Below are positions 26,580 through 35,277 of a stretch of DNA of 64,000 nt, in pieces. The notes under the pieces were generated by a model, which had not been told where the DNA came from, ran no database searches, and was given only the letters and a program-made list of their open reading frames with translations. The DNA comes from Draconibacterium mangrovi_A (GTDB lineage: Bacteria; Bacteroidota; Bacteroidia; Bacteroidales; Prolixibacteraceae), in contig NZ_JBBIXN010000001.1 in NCBI RefSeq assembly GCF_037646455.1, positions 558,001-622,000 on the forward strand, written 5' to 3'. Every line of letters begins with the position of its first letter. Within the stretch, counting starts at the first letter, position 1. The translations under genes and the position numbers were made by a program.

Positions 26580-26610
26580 CAAATTTAGAAATTATTCATT
26601 GTATATCAAA
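26580..26610 (-). promoter_or_regulatory. Promoter of the rpsU-xerC-hpf unit
   Basis: Minus strand: TTTG, 19 bases, TAAATTTG. Both elements and the spacing match the Bacteroidota sigma-ABfr consensus exactly; the predicted start is about 30 bases upstream of the rpsU ATG. Confidence 0.65.
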
Positions 26611-26663
26611 TTTAAAGCAAAAATTTAATATTTCCTATCAGAATATTTTGCTTAAAAAACTAT

Positions 26664-27764
26664 TTAACGACATGTTACATATGGCCGAATTCGGCTAAAC
26701 ATCTCATAGTCAAAAGATTTCAAATCTTTAATATCGTTGGGGGATTTAAAGGCTCCATGCTTATCGCGATATTCCAAAAGTTCATTCACCTGCTTCTTAT
26801 TAAAATAAGGATGTCGTATCAGCTCCGGGTAGTCGAGAAAATTTAAACGCAACTTTTGTAATTTTACAGTATCCGTAAAAACATAGTCAGTTATGCCATT
26901 ATAAGTTTCCTCAGGAAAGTTATATACTTCAAGCAGCTGCCGACTTGAATAATATCCGCCCAGCAAATCGCGATACTTTATGATCCGGGCCGCATAAACA
27001 GGTCCAATTCCTGGAAGAGCCATCAAGTCGGAAGTATCGGCACTGTTTAGCTCAACTTTGGTGATTTCTTTTGGTTTGTAAACAGTCACTTCCTCGCGAG
27101 GTTCAATATTGATATAACGTAGTACCTGCTGATAAAAAGACGAATCGATTCCATAAATTTTTATCACATCTTCAGGTATTTTGAACTCACCGCCGTTATC
27201 GCGGTACTTTACCAGGTTGCCGGCCTGATATTCCGAAAAACCATAAAGGAGTAAACTATCATATCCAATAAGGTTGGGATCAAAAGTTTTGCCAGGCACT
27301 GTCCTTGTTTTTTCAATCCCGGGCGTTTCTTTCTCAACCACCGGTTCGTTTATCAAAACGAAATCCTTGACCGCATTGAATATTGAATCAGTTATGCCAT
27401 AGATTTTTCGAAAATCCTCAAGGTTCTTAAACTCTCCGCCCGCTTCTTTATACTTTATGATATTTTGTTTTACAAATCCCGGCAGATCCAGCGAATCAAT
27501 CTCTGCCTTACTAATATGGTTTGGGTCGAACTTAAAAAGTCTCAACTTTTCGTCTGATGTTTCGGGTATTTTTGATCGTTCCCATTTCTCAATTTCAGCT
27601 TCAAGTTCTGAAAAGTCGTTTTGCGAATTTGTTTCGAACAAGGGAACCACCATATTGGCGGCAACAAGTAAAAGCAAAATAGCTGCGAGAATAATTACCG
27701 CATTACGATCGGATCTGCTGTAGGTCAGAAATTGCCTTTTAAATTGTCGCCAGAGTTTTATCAT
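26664..27764 (-). CDS. Membrane-anchored protein with four helix-hairpin-helix repeats (ComEA-like)
   Basis: A 366-residue protein. One membrane anchor lies at residues about 22-45 (AVIILAAILLLLVAANMVV). After a charged linker come at least four ComEA-type helix-hairpin-helix units, marked by repeats of the type LPGFVKQNIIKYKEAGGEFKNLEDFRKIYGI, then the copies near 175-205, 245-285 (LPGIGPVYAARIIKYRDLLGGY) and 320-355. Such units bind DNA backbone without sequence preference. With the anchor, the repeats would face the periplasm, where a role in DNA uptake is possible; Bacteroidota carry this protein widely and its function is not settled. Transcribed alone or with its downstream neighbour. 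Confidence 0.85.
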   Translation of the reverse strand: MIKLWRQFKRQFLTYSRSDRNAVIILAAILLLLVAANMVVPLFETNSQNDFSELEAEIEKWERSKIPETSDEKLRLFKFDPNHISKAEIDSLDLPGFVKQNIIKYKEAGGEFKNLEDFRKIYGITDSIFNAVKDFVLINEPVVEKETPGIEKTRTVPGKTFDPNLIGYDSLLLYGFSEYQAGNLVKYRDNGGEFKIPEDVIKIYGIDSSFYQQVLRYINIEPREEVTVYKPKEITKVELNSADTSDLMALPGIGPVYAARIIKYRDLLGGYYSSRQLLEVYNFPEETYNGITDYVFTDTVKLQKLRLNFLDYPELIRHPYFNKKQVNELLEYRDKHGAFKSPNDIKDLKSFDYEMFSRIRPYVTCR

Positions 27765-27837
27765 TGTGCCTGGAACTGAGCCGGGTTAAAATTAATCCGA
27801 AGTTATAAAAAAACTCTAAGTCACACAAAATGAGCCA

Positions 27838-27861
27838 CAAAAAAAGCCGGTGTTAAACCGG
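27838..27861 (-). terminator. Terminator after the NSS transporter gene
   Basis: Minus strand: CCGGT-TTAAC-ACCGG followed by CTTTTTTTG, about 25 bases past the stop codon. Confidence 0.7.
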
Positions 27862-27886
27862 ATCCATACTACTAATATTTCTGATA

Positions 27887-29260
27887 TTAAGTAATTCCTT
27901 TGATAAAGAATGCTGCAATGGCAATTATCCCAATCGCTACAGGTGCGATGTAACGAATAATGAAGAATACCACTTTAAACAAACCGGATTTTATAGTTCC
28001 TTCGTTGCTAATTTCGTCGAGGAAACTTGATTTTCCTAATTTCCAACCTACAAAAAGAACAATGAATAGTGCTCCGAATGTTAGCATTACATTGGCAGAA
28101 GCATAATCCAGGATACCGAAGATTGTCTTTCCAAACAATTGTACATCCCCAAGAACGCCAAACGAAAGCGTTGCAAGAATACCCAAAACTGTGATTGAAA
28201 CGGATGCAATTACTGTTGCCTTCGCTCTTGTCATATTCATTTCTTCTTTCAGGTATGCTACTACTACTTCCAATACAGAAATTGTAGATGTGAGCGCAGC
28301 CACTGTTAAAAGAAAGAAGAACACAGCAGCAAAGATAACACCGCCGGGCATGGCTTTAAATACATTTGGTAAAACCTCAAATACCAATCCCGGACCGGGC
28401 GACATATTATCAATTCCCCCTGTAGTAAAAGCGAAAATTGCCGGAATTACCATCAAACTCGACATGATGGCAATAAAGGTATCAGCCAGAGCCACTGTTG
28501 AGGCAGTGCTCAACAAATGATTATCTTTTTGAATATATGAACCGTATGTGATCAGCGTTCCCATACCGATACTAAGTGAAAAGGCAGCTTGTCCAAGTGC
28601 CATCAGCACGGTTTTAAAATTAACTGCCGACCAGTCGGGGAAAAACAGGTATTTCACTCCTTCGCCTGCCCCCGGCAGCGAAACAGCACGTACAACCACC
28701 AGGCCGATCAAAACAACCAACACAGGCATCAATATCTTTGTGAACTTCTCAATTCCTTTTTGAATACCGGCATAAACAACACCTCCTGTAACAAACATAA
28801 TCAGCAGTTGCCAGATCACAGGACGTACCGGATCGGTACTAAATTCAGCAAAATTTTGTGAGGTATCTTCAATGTGTATTAGTTTCCCTGACAGTGCTTC
28901 AATCAGATACTCAATGGTCCAACCAGCAACAGTGCTGTAAAAGGCCAGAATTGCAAATGCCGTTACAATGCCTAACGACCCAACAAGAAACCAGGGTGTT
29001 TTGGGTGCCAGTTTTTTAAACGATCCCATCGCATTTAATTGTGCCCTTCGTCCAATCGTAAATTCGGAAAGCATAACCGGAATACCAATACCCACAATAA
29101 AACCGATATATAAAAGGAGGAACGCTCCTCCTCCGTTTTGGGCAGTAACCAACGGAAACCTCCAGATGTTTCCCAATCCGACCGCTGACCCGGCAGCTGC
29201 TGCAATCACACCAAATTTTGAACCAAACGAATCACGGTTTCCTGACGGAAGATTTGCCAT
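27887..29260 (-). CDS. Sodium-dependent transporter of the NSS (SLC6/LeuT) family
   Basis: A 457-residue inner-membrane symporter with 11-12 helices. The N-terminal signature is FGVIAAAAGSAVGLGNIWRFPLVTAQNGGGAFLLLY, with the unwound helix 1 residues that bind sodium and substrate; GMGTLITYGSYIQKD marks helix 6. Bacterial members such as LeuT, MhsT and TnaT carry amino acids with sodium; the substrate cannot be told here. Monocistronic by position, with a terminator downstream. Confidence 0.93.
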   Translation of the reverse strand: MANLPSGNRDSFGSKFGVIAAAAGSAVGLGNIWRFPLVTAQNGGGAFLLLYIGFIVGIGIPVMLSEFTIGRRAQLNAMGSFKKLAPKTPWFLVGSLGIVTAFAILAFYSTVAGWTIEYLIEALSGKLIHIEDTSQNFAEFSTDPVRPVIWQLLIMFVTGGVVYAGIQKGIEKFTKILMPVLVVLIGLVVVRAVSLPGAGEGVKYLFFPDWSAVNFKTVLMALGQAAFSLSIGMGTLITYGSYIQKDNHLLSTASTVALADTFIAIMSSLMVIPAIFAFTTGGIDNMSPGPGLVFEVLPNVFKAMPGGVIFAAVFFFLLTVAALTSTISVLEVVVAYLKEEMNMTRAKATVIASVSITVLGILATLSFGVLGDVQLFGKTIFGILDYASANVMLTFGALFIVLFVGWKLGKSSFLDEISNEGTIKSGLFKVVFFIIRYIAPVAIGIIAIAAFFIKGIT

Positions 29261-29376
29261 AAAGTTTTAATTATTAAATTAATTCCAACTGTTTCTTACA
29301 ATTTTTGGGAATGTGCCACCAAAAATGCAAAAAAATAACACTTCAGGAAAAAGTTAGGCAGGAAAAAACAAAAAAT

Positions 29377-31728
29377 TTAAAAAGGATATCCGATTGCGAA
29401 TGTCAGGTTAAAGGGATTATAATCATCATCCCACAGTCTTCCGTTTCCGATAACCCACCGCTCACCTTGTGGCTCTGATGGATCACGCAACTTCATTCCC
29501 AAATCTACCCGAAGGATAAAGTAATTCATATCAAGTCGTAATCCGGTTCCGGTTCCAACTGCAATTTGTTTGTAGAAACTATTAAATTTAAAAAGTGCAC
29601 CCTCGCGGTTATCGTTTTTATTTATGGCCCAAATGTTCCCGGCATCAACAAACAAAGCTCCTTCGAGTTTCCCCAGCAATTTAAATCTGTACTCCACATT
29701 TCCTTCCAGTTTGATATCCGACGACTGATTGGGATAGTCTCCTTCCGGGGCCCGGTATGTTCCCGGTCCCAGCGATCGGACCTGCCAGGCTCTGATGCCG
29801 TTTGCGCCTCCTGTAAAATATTGCTTTTCGAAAGGCAGTACTTTTGAATTACCGTACGGAACACCAACACCTAAAAATACACGACCTACAATGCGGTTGA
29901 ATTTATCAAGAGTAATCGCCCGACGCAGTTCGATGTCCGCTTTTAAATACTGCGCATACTGTGTATTCAAAAACTGATAGTACACTAAAGTGTCACCTTC
30001 AAGCACCCTCAAATGTTTATCCTGTCCAGTGAGCGTCGATAAAAGCCACAAGGTATTACCTGAAGATTCGACATTAAACCTGGCGTAAGTGTAATTATCC
30101 TTAAGGTTTAAACGCTGATTATTGAAAATCAGTGAATAGTTCATTGCAAAAATGAAATGGTCGATAAAACTACTTTTAATGAAGAGATCCTTTATGGAAT
30201 TAATAAAGTCCTCGTCAAATTCAGAAAGCTGCACCAGGTTCATATCCAGAAAATTCCAGATGTGGCTGTAATTCTGCGATGTTTTCCAGTCGTAACCAAG
30301 TTTTATATTTGATATGGTTCGTGTATACTCCGGACGTCGCTGATAGTTGTATCCAACACTAACAATCGTTTTTGGGAGGTTTCGCTCAAAACTTCGGATG
30401 TATTTCCCGGGACCGAGCAATTTCGGAATTGTGAGGTTGGCTTCTGCTCCCAGTTCGCGTGTGTTAAAATATTCCGATTTATTATTTACGGTACGTTTCA
30501 TCCGTTCTGTGGCTCCTTTTAAGCGCAATTTCAAAACTTCGGCCCCTTTAAACACGTTTCGGTGCTGGTAATAGATGTTCCCGGCAATTCCAAAGTTACC
30601 GGATGTATTTGTTCCTTCCAGATCGAGCGAAACAGATTGTTTGTTCAGCGGTGCCAAACGAATGCGGCAGTCCAGCAAATTACTGTCCTGTTCGGGGTAA
30701 GTTTCATCAAATTGAATGTCGACATATCGAAACTGGCGCAAGCGATTAAACGCATTAAAGGTTTGTTCCACCTCGCTGGTTTTGTACAACTCACCACTGT
30801 TCATTTGTGTGGATCGGATAAACAGCCCCGGAGGATACCTGAAATGTTTGGTTAAATACAGTTGTGAATTATCCCATCGCACAGTATCGGAAAAAACTGT
30901 TCCGCCAAACTGATAAGAACCAACAGGCGAATTACCGGGAAGGATAAAATAAGAAAAGTTATTGACGTAATAAGGTCTTAAAATTTTGGCCGAGTCGATT
31001 TGCGCTTCTTTCGTTTCGCCAATATACAGATCGAGCAAGGCCTGTTTTTCGAATTGAAGTGTATCAGCGAGAAAGCTCACCTGGTTTTTCGAAAAGTAAA
31101 AGTAGCCGTTATTGCGGTAGAGAGTTACAATGCGCTGTTGTTTTTTCTCCAACTCGTAAATATCGAACGGTGAGCCGGGCTTGAACTGAAGGTCGAGCGA
31201 ATCTTTTAGAAAAATATCTCTCAGCTCGGGTGTTGCAAAATGATAATTCACTCCCTTTATTCGGTAACGATCTCCTGTTTCAATCTTGAACTTTAGATCC
31301 GCCTTGTCCTTTTTTTCGTTAAAAGTAACTTCATTCGAAATATCGGCGCGATAATAACCTTTATTATCCATGAACTGCTCCAACTGCTCGTTTGAGCGTT
31401 CGGCCAACAAGGCGTCGTACAATTCAGGAGCTTCACCAATGCGCTTTAACCAGTCGTCGGTTTTCTTTTTCGACGACATGTTGTACAGTAACAAATAGAA
31501 TTTTATAAAGCCCAGTATTTTGTAGTTCTCATTTTGGCGCAAAAACGATTTGGCTTCCACCTTGTTAATGTTCTGGTCATCAATTTCCAACTCCACCTTA
31601 TTAAGCAGGTACCTGTCCTCGGGAACAAACCTGGTTTGCGAGCAGGATATCGAAAACAGAACGGTTAAAATCAGCAACCATCTTCCAATAAGTGTTCTAT
31701 TTTTTTTGCGCGGTGTAATCAATTTCAA
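29377..31728 (-). CDS. tamL: BamA/TamA-family outer membrane lipoprotein (TamL)
   Basis: A 783-residue Omp85-family protein. Unlike classical TamA it begins with a lipoprotein signal (lipobox SISC, Cys29), the mark of the Bacteroidota TamL form. POTRA-like domains fill about 35-400, and the C-terminal barrel (surface antigen domain) contains the lid-lock segment GGANGIRAWQVRSLGPGTY near 640 and ends in FNLTFAIGYPF, a typical final barrel strand. It is expected to insert proteins into, or move lipids to, the outer membrane. It is divergent from the RNA methyltransferase gene with 86 bases between. I recall the order tamL, RNA methyltransferase, porT from other Bacteroidota. Confidence 0.9.
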   Translation of the reverse strand: MKLITPRKKNRTLIGRWLLILTVLFSISCSQTRFVPEDRYLLNKVELEIDDQNINKVEAKSFLRQNENYKILGFIKFYLLLYNMSSKKKTDDWLKRIGEAPELYDALLAERSNEQLEQFMDNKGYYRADISNEVTFNEKKDKADLKFKIETGDRYRIKGVNYHFATPELRDIFLKDSLDLQFKPGSPFDIYELEKKQQRIVTLYRNNGYFYFSKNQVSFLADTLQFEKQALLDLYIGETKEAQIDSAKILRPYYVNNFSYFILPGNSPVGSYQFGGTVFSDTVRWDNSQLYLTKHFRYPPGLFIRSTQMNSGELYKTSEVEQTFNAFNRLRQFRYVDIQFDETYPEQDSNLLDCRIRLAPLNKQSVSLDLEGTNTSGNFGIAGNIYYQHRNVFKGAEVLKLRLKGATERMKRTVNNKSEYFNTRELGAEANLTIPKLLGPGKYIRSFERNLPKTIVSVGYNYQRRPEYTRTISNIKLGYDWKTSQNYSHIWNFLDMNLVQLSEFDEDFINSIKDLFIKSSFIDHFIFAMNYSLIFNNQRLNLKDNYTYARFNVESSGNTLWLLSTLTGQDKHLRVLEGDTLVYYQFLNTQYAQYLKADIELRRAITLDKFNRIVGRVFLGVGVPYGNSKVLPFEKQYFTGGANGIRAWQVRSLGPGTYRAPEGDYPNQSSDIKLEGNVEYRFKLLGKLEGALFVDAGNIWAINKNDNREGALFKFNSFYKQIAVGTGTGLRLDMNYFILRVDLGMKLRDPSEPQGERWVIGNGRLWDDDYNPFNLTFAIGYPF

Positions 31729-31814
31729 ATCTTTTATTGCCCAAAAATAAAGAAGAGTTTCTTTTAGAAAGATTAACTTTACTTCTTTATTTTAATTAAG
31801 TCGCTGTTTTCTGA

Positions 31815-32576
31815 ATGATCAGTAAAAATACAATAAAACGCCTGAATTCCTTATCGCAAAAAAAATACCGAGCCAAAGAAAATTTGTTTCTGGTTGAAGG
31901 CGATAAAATGGTATCGGAACTTGCTGGCTCGGATATAGTTGTGAAAGAATTGTACATCACTTCCGATTTTGAGTTTCGAGATACTAAATCCAATTTTCAT
32001 GCCGAACAAATTCACAGCATTGAAAGGTCGGATCTAAAAAAAATAAGTCAACTAAAAACACCGCAAAACAGCCTGGCCGTTTGCCAGATTCTTTCACAAA
32101 AAGAATTGCCTGACAAATTGGATGAGCCGCTATCGGTTTATTCCGATGGTATCCAGGATCCCGGTAATTTAGGCACCATTATAAGACTTTGCGACTGGTT
32201 TGGAATCAAGCAGTTATTTTGTTCGAAAGACACGGTCGATCTGTACAGTCCAAAGGTTATTCAGGCCAGCATGGGTTCGTTTATGCGGTTGAATGTTTAT
32301 GAAACTGATCTGAAAGCGTTAAAAGAGCTGACTGAAGTGAGCGACACAACTATCTATGGTGCATTTATGGATGGAGCAAATATTTATACTGAATCGTTAG
32401 CCGGTAAATCGATTCTTGTTGTAGGGAATGAAGGAAACGGAATTCGCGAAGCATCAAAGCTATTGATTGATAAAAAAATCAGTATTCCCAATTTTTCAGC
32501 AGGAAACAGCAAAGCGGAGTCGTTAAATGTTTCAATGGCTACTGCTATTCTTTGTTCTGAATTTAAGCGCCGGTAA
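31815..32576 (+). CDS. RNA 2'-O-methyltransferase, SpoU/TrmH family
   Basis: A 253-residue SPOUT methyltransferase. The N-terminal RNA-binding domain (KRLNSLSQKKYRAKENLFLVEGDKMVSEL) is like that of RlmB/TrmH relatives. The catalytic domain has the three motifs: DPGNLGTIIRLCDWFG (near 115-130), VVGNEGNGI (near 197), and IPNFSAGNSKAESLNVSMATAI (near 220-243), which form the knotted SAM site. It 2'-O-methylates a ribose in rRNA or tRNA; the exact site is not readable. It is convergent with porT (4 bases between stops). Confidence 0.92.
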   Translation: MISKNTIKRLNSLSQKKYRAKENLFLVEGDKMVSELAGSDIVVKELYITSDFEFRDTKSNFHAEQIHSIERSDLKKISQLKTPQNSLAVCQILSQKELPDKLDEPLSVYSDGIQDPGNLGTIIRLCDWFGIKQLFCSKDTVDLYSPKVIQASMGSFMRLNVYETDLKALKELTEVSDTTIYGAFMDGANIYTESLAGKSILVVGNEGNGIREASKLLIDKKISIPNFSAGNSKAESLNVSMATAILCSEFKRR

Positions 32577-32580
32577 ATTC

Positions 32581-33333
32581 TTATTCGAAATGAAATGAAA
32601 GGGTAAAGATCTTCGAGCGCAGGTCTTTAATCGACTGTGCATAATACTGTTTCTGCACAGGTGCCGGCAAGTCTCCCAACTGATTATTTAGACCATAGCT
32701 AAATTTAAGTTCTACCGAAAACCGGAAGAATGGGAAATAATGATCCCATCCGCCACCAAACTCAGCATAAAATCCACCTTTCTTCAGTTTGACCAGGTCT
32801 TCCTGAGCAGTTCGCGAAATGTCCTGACGATAGGCACTACCGATAATAACGTAGGGTCGATCATTATTAATTCTCCGTGCCTTGTATTTCAGTAGCAGTG
32901 GAAAATCGAGAAAAGTTGACTTGACAGAATAATACTGTGTTGCTTCATAATTATTAATATCAATTACCGGGACATTGTAGGTAATTTGTCGCTCTCCAAA
33001 AGATAAACCCGGTAAAAAACGCAGGTTAAAATCTTCTGATAAGCGAAGACTTGAAATAATACCTACCGTAAACCCTGGAACAATTGTGGCCACATCCGAC
33101 CGTATGTTCGTTTGGTTTGTTGGCCAGCGTTCAGTAGGACTGAAAACAAAATCTGGATTTTCAGAGATGGGATTATAATTCACCACATTAAAATCGAGGG
33201 TGTTTAATCCGACTGTAAATCCAAAATGGATCAGTTTATCGTCGAAGGTAGTCAGAAAGTTCACTTTTTGCTTTTGTGCAAAAGACGAAGATCCCCAAAA
33301 TAATAACACTATTACAACTAGTAACTTCTTCAC
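32581..33333 (-). CDS. porT: PorT family protein, type IX secretion component
   Basis: A 250-residue outer-membrane beta-barrel protein with a signal peptide (MKKLLVVIVLLFWGSSSFAQ). The chain shows alternating hydrophobic strands and ends in KIFTLSFHFE, a barrel-type terminus. The assignment rests on barrel composition, length near that of PorT/SprT, and gene order: it follows ubiE directly, and the tamL / RNA methyltransferase pair lies on its other side, as I recall for porT in other Bacteroidota. PorT is needed for type IX secretion. A type IX cargo protein is encoded 6 kb away. An unrelated small OmpW-like barrel is the alternative. Confidence 0.8.
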   Translation of the reverse strand: MKKLLVVIVLLFWGSSSFAQKQKVNFLTTFDDKLIHFGFTVGLNTLDFNVVNYNPISENPDFVFSPTERWPTNQTNIRSDVATIVPGFTVGIISSLRLSEDFNLRFLPGLSFGERQITYNVPVIDINNYEATQYYSVKSTFLDFPLLLKYKARRINNDRPYVIIGSAYRQDISRTAQEDLVKLKKGGFYAEFGGGWDHYFPFFRFSVELKFSYGLNNQLGDLPAPVQKQYYAQSIKDLRSKIFTLSFHFE

Positions 33334-33397
33334 TGTTTTGTTTAATTCCTTAATCTCTCAAACCTGAAAAGGCTCATTTTATTGTTTACCGTTCACA

Positions 33398-34126
33398 CTA
33401 ATTCTCCGGTTTATGTGCTTCGTAAATTGATGCTATTCCAAAGGTTTGCGGATAACACTTATTCTCACAAAAACCAGCCTCGGCTAAAATAGCTAAAAAT
33501 TGGTCACCATCAGGAAATTCTTCCACTGATTCGGGTAAATATGTATAGGCACTCTGATCTTTCGAAATCAGCCGGCCAATTAAGGGTAAAATATGTTTAA
33601 AATAAAACAGGTAAAATTGCTTAAATGGTGCTTTTGAAGGTTTTGAAAATTCGAGTACAAAAAATACGCCCCCGGGTTTCAACACACGCCGAATCTCCTG
33701 TAATCCTATTTTAAGATTTTCGAAATTCCGCACACCAAATCCAACAATGGCAGCGTCAAACTCACCATCGTTAAAAGGTAAGTTTTCCGAATCAGCTTTT
33801 AGTACAGAGATCTGCTTTGCCAGCTCTCTTCTTTTTATTTTTTCGCGGGCCACACTTAACATGCCTTCCGAAAGATCAATTCCTACAATTTCTCCACTCA
33901 AACGTTTCGATGCAGCAATGGCAAAATCTCCGGTCCCGGTGGCAATATCAAGAATTCGACCCGGTCGGTAGGGCTTTAACTTTTTAATCGTATACTTTCG
34001 CCACAATTTATCGATATTAACCGATAAAAGGTGGTTTAACAGGTCATACTTCGGGGAGATATTATCGAACATCTCCTCTACTTGTCCCTTCTTATTTTGT
34101 TTTGAATGGTTGTACGGAAGAGCCAT
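33398..34126 (-). CDS. ubiE: Demethylmenaquinone methyltransferase
   Basis: A 242-residue class I SAM methyltransferase that makes menaquinone from demethylmenaquinone (also named menG). Typical motifs: YDLLNHLLSVNIDKLWR near residue 28, SAM motif ILDIATGTGDFAIAA near 59-73, and the family signature VGFGVRNFENLKIGLQEIRRVLKPGG near 126-151. Bacteroidota use menaquinone, so the menaquinone reaction is the likely one. Its start codon overlaps the stop codon of the PurL-like gene in the string TAATG, so translation of the two is coupled. Confidence 0.96.
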   Translation of the reverse strand: MALPYNHSKQNKKGQVEEMFDNISPKYDLLNHLLSVNIDKLWRKYTIKKLKPYRPGRILDIATGTGDFAIAASKRLSGEIVGIDLSEGMLSVAREKIKRRELAKQISVLKADSENLPFNDGEFDAAIVGFGVRNFENLKIGLQEIRRVLKPGGVFFVLEFSKPSKAPFKQFYLFYFKHILPLIGRLISKDQSAYTYLPESVEEFPDGDQFLAILAEAGFCENKCYPQTFGIASIYEAHKPEN

Positions 34127-35166
34127 TAAACTCCGGCGGTCATTTTATCAATAAATCCCAGTGACTCGTCATCAACCCTGATTTCGCCTTTGGTTACGTG
34201 TCCAAGCGTAAAAAACGGGATTTTCATGTCTGTCATGGCATCCACAAAATCATCTTCTTTATCCGGATGAACACCGACTAGAATCCTGCCCATGGCCTCG
34301 CCAAACATAAATGAATCAATCCTGGTTTCAGCGCTGCTTGTTACATCAAAACCCAGCTCGTTCGGGATAGCTGCTCTGAGCAAGGTAAAAAACAGTCCAC
34401 CTTTACCTATCGGGCTGGCACTTTCAATGAGTTTCCCGGCAATAAGGTCTTTAATGCAGGCTTGAATTTTTACTTCATCATTAATATTGAAAGCCGGAAG
34501 CGGTGATTCAGAAATACCATGATAAAACTCGAGGTATTCTGATGAATTTATATCGTCGGTCATATTACCGATCATAAAAATATGATTTCCTTTCCGTTTA
34601 AAAGAATGGGTAATGATCTCGGTATTCTTTTCAATCACTCCCATCATGCTTATGATAATGGTAGGCGGCACAGGACCATGTTCTGAAAAGTGATCGAAAC
34701 GAATCTTCTTGTCAGAGATTTTCAGGTTAAAACGTTTCGCTGCATTTTCCATTCCCTTTTTTGCACCGGAAGCAATAAACTGACCATTTGGATCGGCAAT
34801 GTTGATGTGGTATAAAAACGCACTTATTACAGTTGGAGTAGCTCCAAAACAACGCATTTTTCGCGCTGCCCTCGAAATTAGAATTTCCGTTGCTTTTTGG
34901 GGATCACTTTCCAGGTGATGGTGAAATGCGTGTGTACTGATGGCCATTTTTGTCCCCTGATCATCAAGATCGAACACCCCGGTTTCATCAGTATCACTCG
35001 CGCCAACAGCTTCGGGCGATATATTTAGTTCGTTAAAATCGTTGAAATAATTAATGGTTGACAAATTCGGATTAACCATTAATGAAAATATAACCTCTTC
35101 TACGTTCTCCGGTTCCGGAATACTATCGATTGAAAATTCCTGTTCAGTCTGGATGGTGTCACTCAT
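34126..35166 (-). CDS. Stand-alone PurL/AIR-synthase-like domain protein
   Basis: 346 residues from the ATG at 35166, chosen over 35199 because AGGAGG lies at the right distance just upstream, one of the few Shine-Dalgarno sequences in the window. The protein resembles one half of formylglycinamidine ribonucleotide synthase: EAVGASDTDETGVFDLDDQG, then GVIEKNTEIITHSFKRKGNHIFMIG, then SPIGKGGLFFTLLRAAIPNELGF, then FMFGEAMGRILVGV, which parallel the AIR-synthase C-terminal domain of PurL. A working PurL needs two such halves, an N-terminal domain and a glutaminase, all absent. Function is therefore uncertain; a regulatory or ATP-binding role is possible. It is translationally coupled to ubiE. 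Confidence 0.75.
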   Translation of the reverse strand: MSDTIQTEQEFSIDSIPEPENVEEVIFSLMVNPNLSTINYFNDFNELNISPEAVGASDTDETGVFDLDDQGTKMAISTHAFHHHLESDPQKATEILISRAARKMRCFGATPTVISAFLYHINIADPNGQFIASGAKKGMENAAKRFNLKISDKKIRFDHFSEHGPVPPTIIISMMGVIEKNTEIITHSFKRKGNHIFMIGNMTDDINSSEYLEFYHGISESPLPAFNINDEVKIQACIKDLIAGKLIESASPIGKGGLFFTLLRAAIPNELGFDVTSSAETRIDSFMFGEAMGRILVGVHPDKEDDFVDAMTDMKIPFFTLGHVTKGEIRVDDESLGFIDKMTAGV

Positions 35167-35200
35167 CTGGCTCCTCCTTTCGGTAATAATTAAGTTCAAG

Positions 35201-35208
35201 CAAAGGTA
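35201..35208 (-). promoter_or_regulatory. -7 element of the PurL-like - ubiE promoter
   Basis: TACCTTTG on the minus strand matches TAnnTTTG; the expected start, near 35195, gives a leader of about 30 bases carrying the AGGAGG site. No TTTG at -33 was seen. Confidence 0.4.
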
Positions 35209-35277
35209 ATTAAGTACGTCATTTATCCATAAAAATAGATGTTTTTTTTAATTTCGCACATACTCAAAATTTACACC

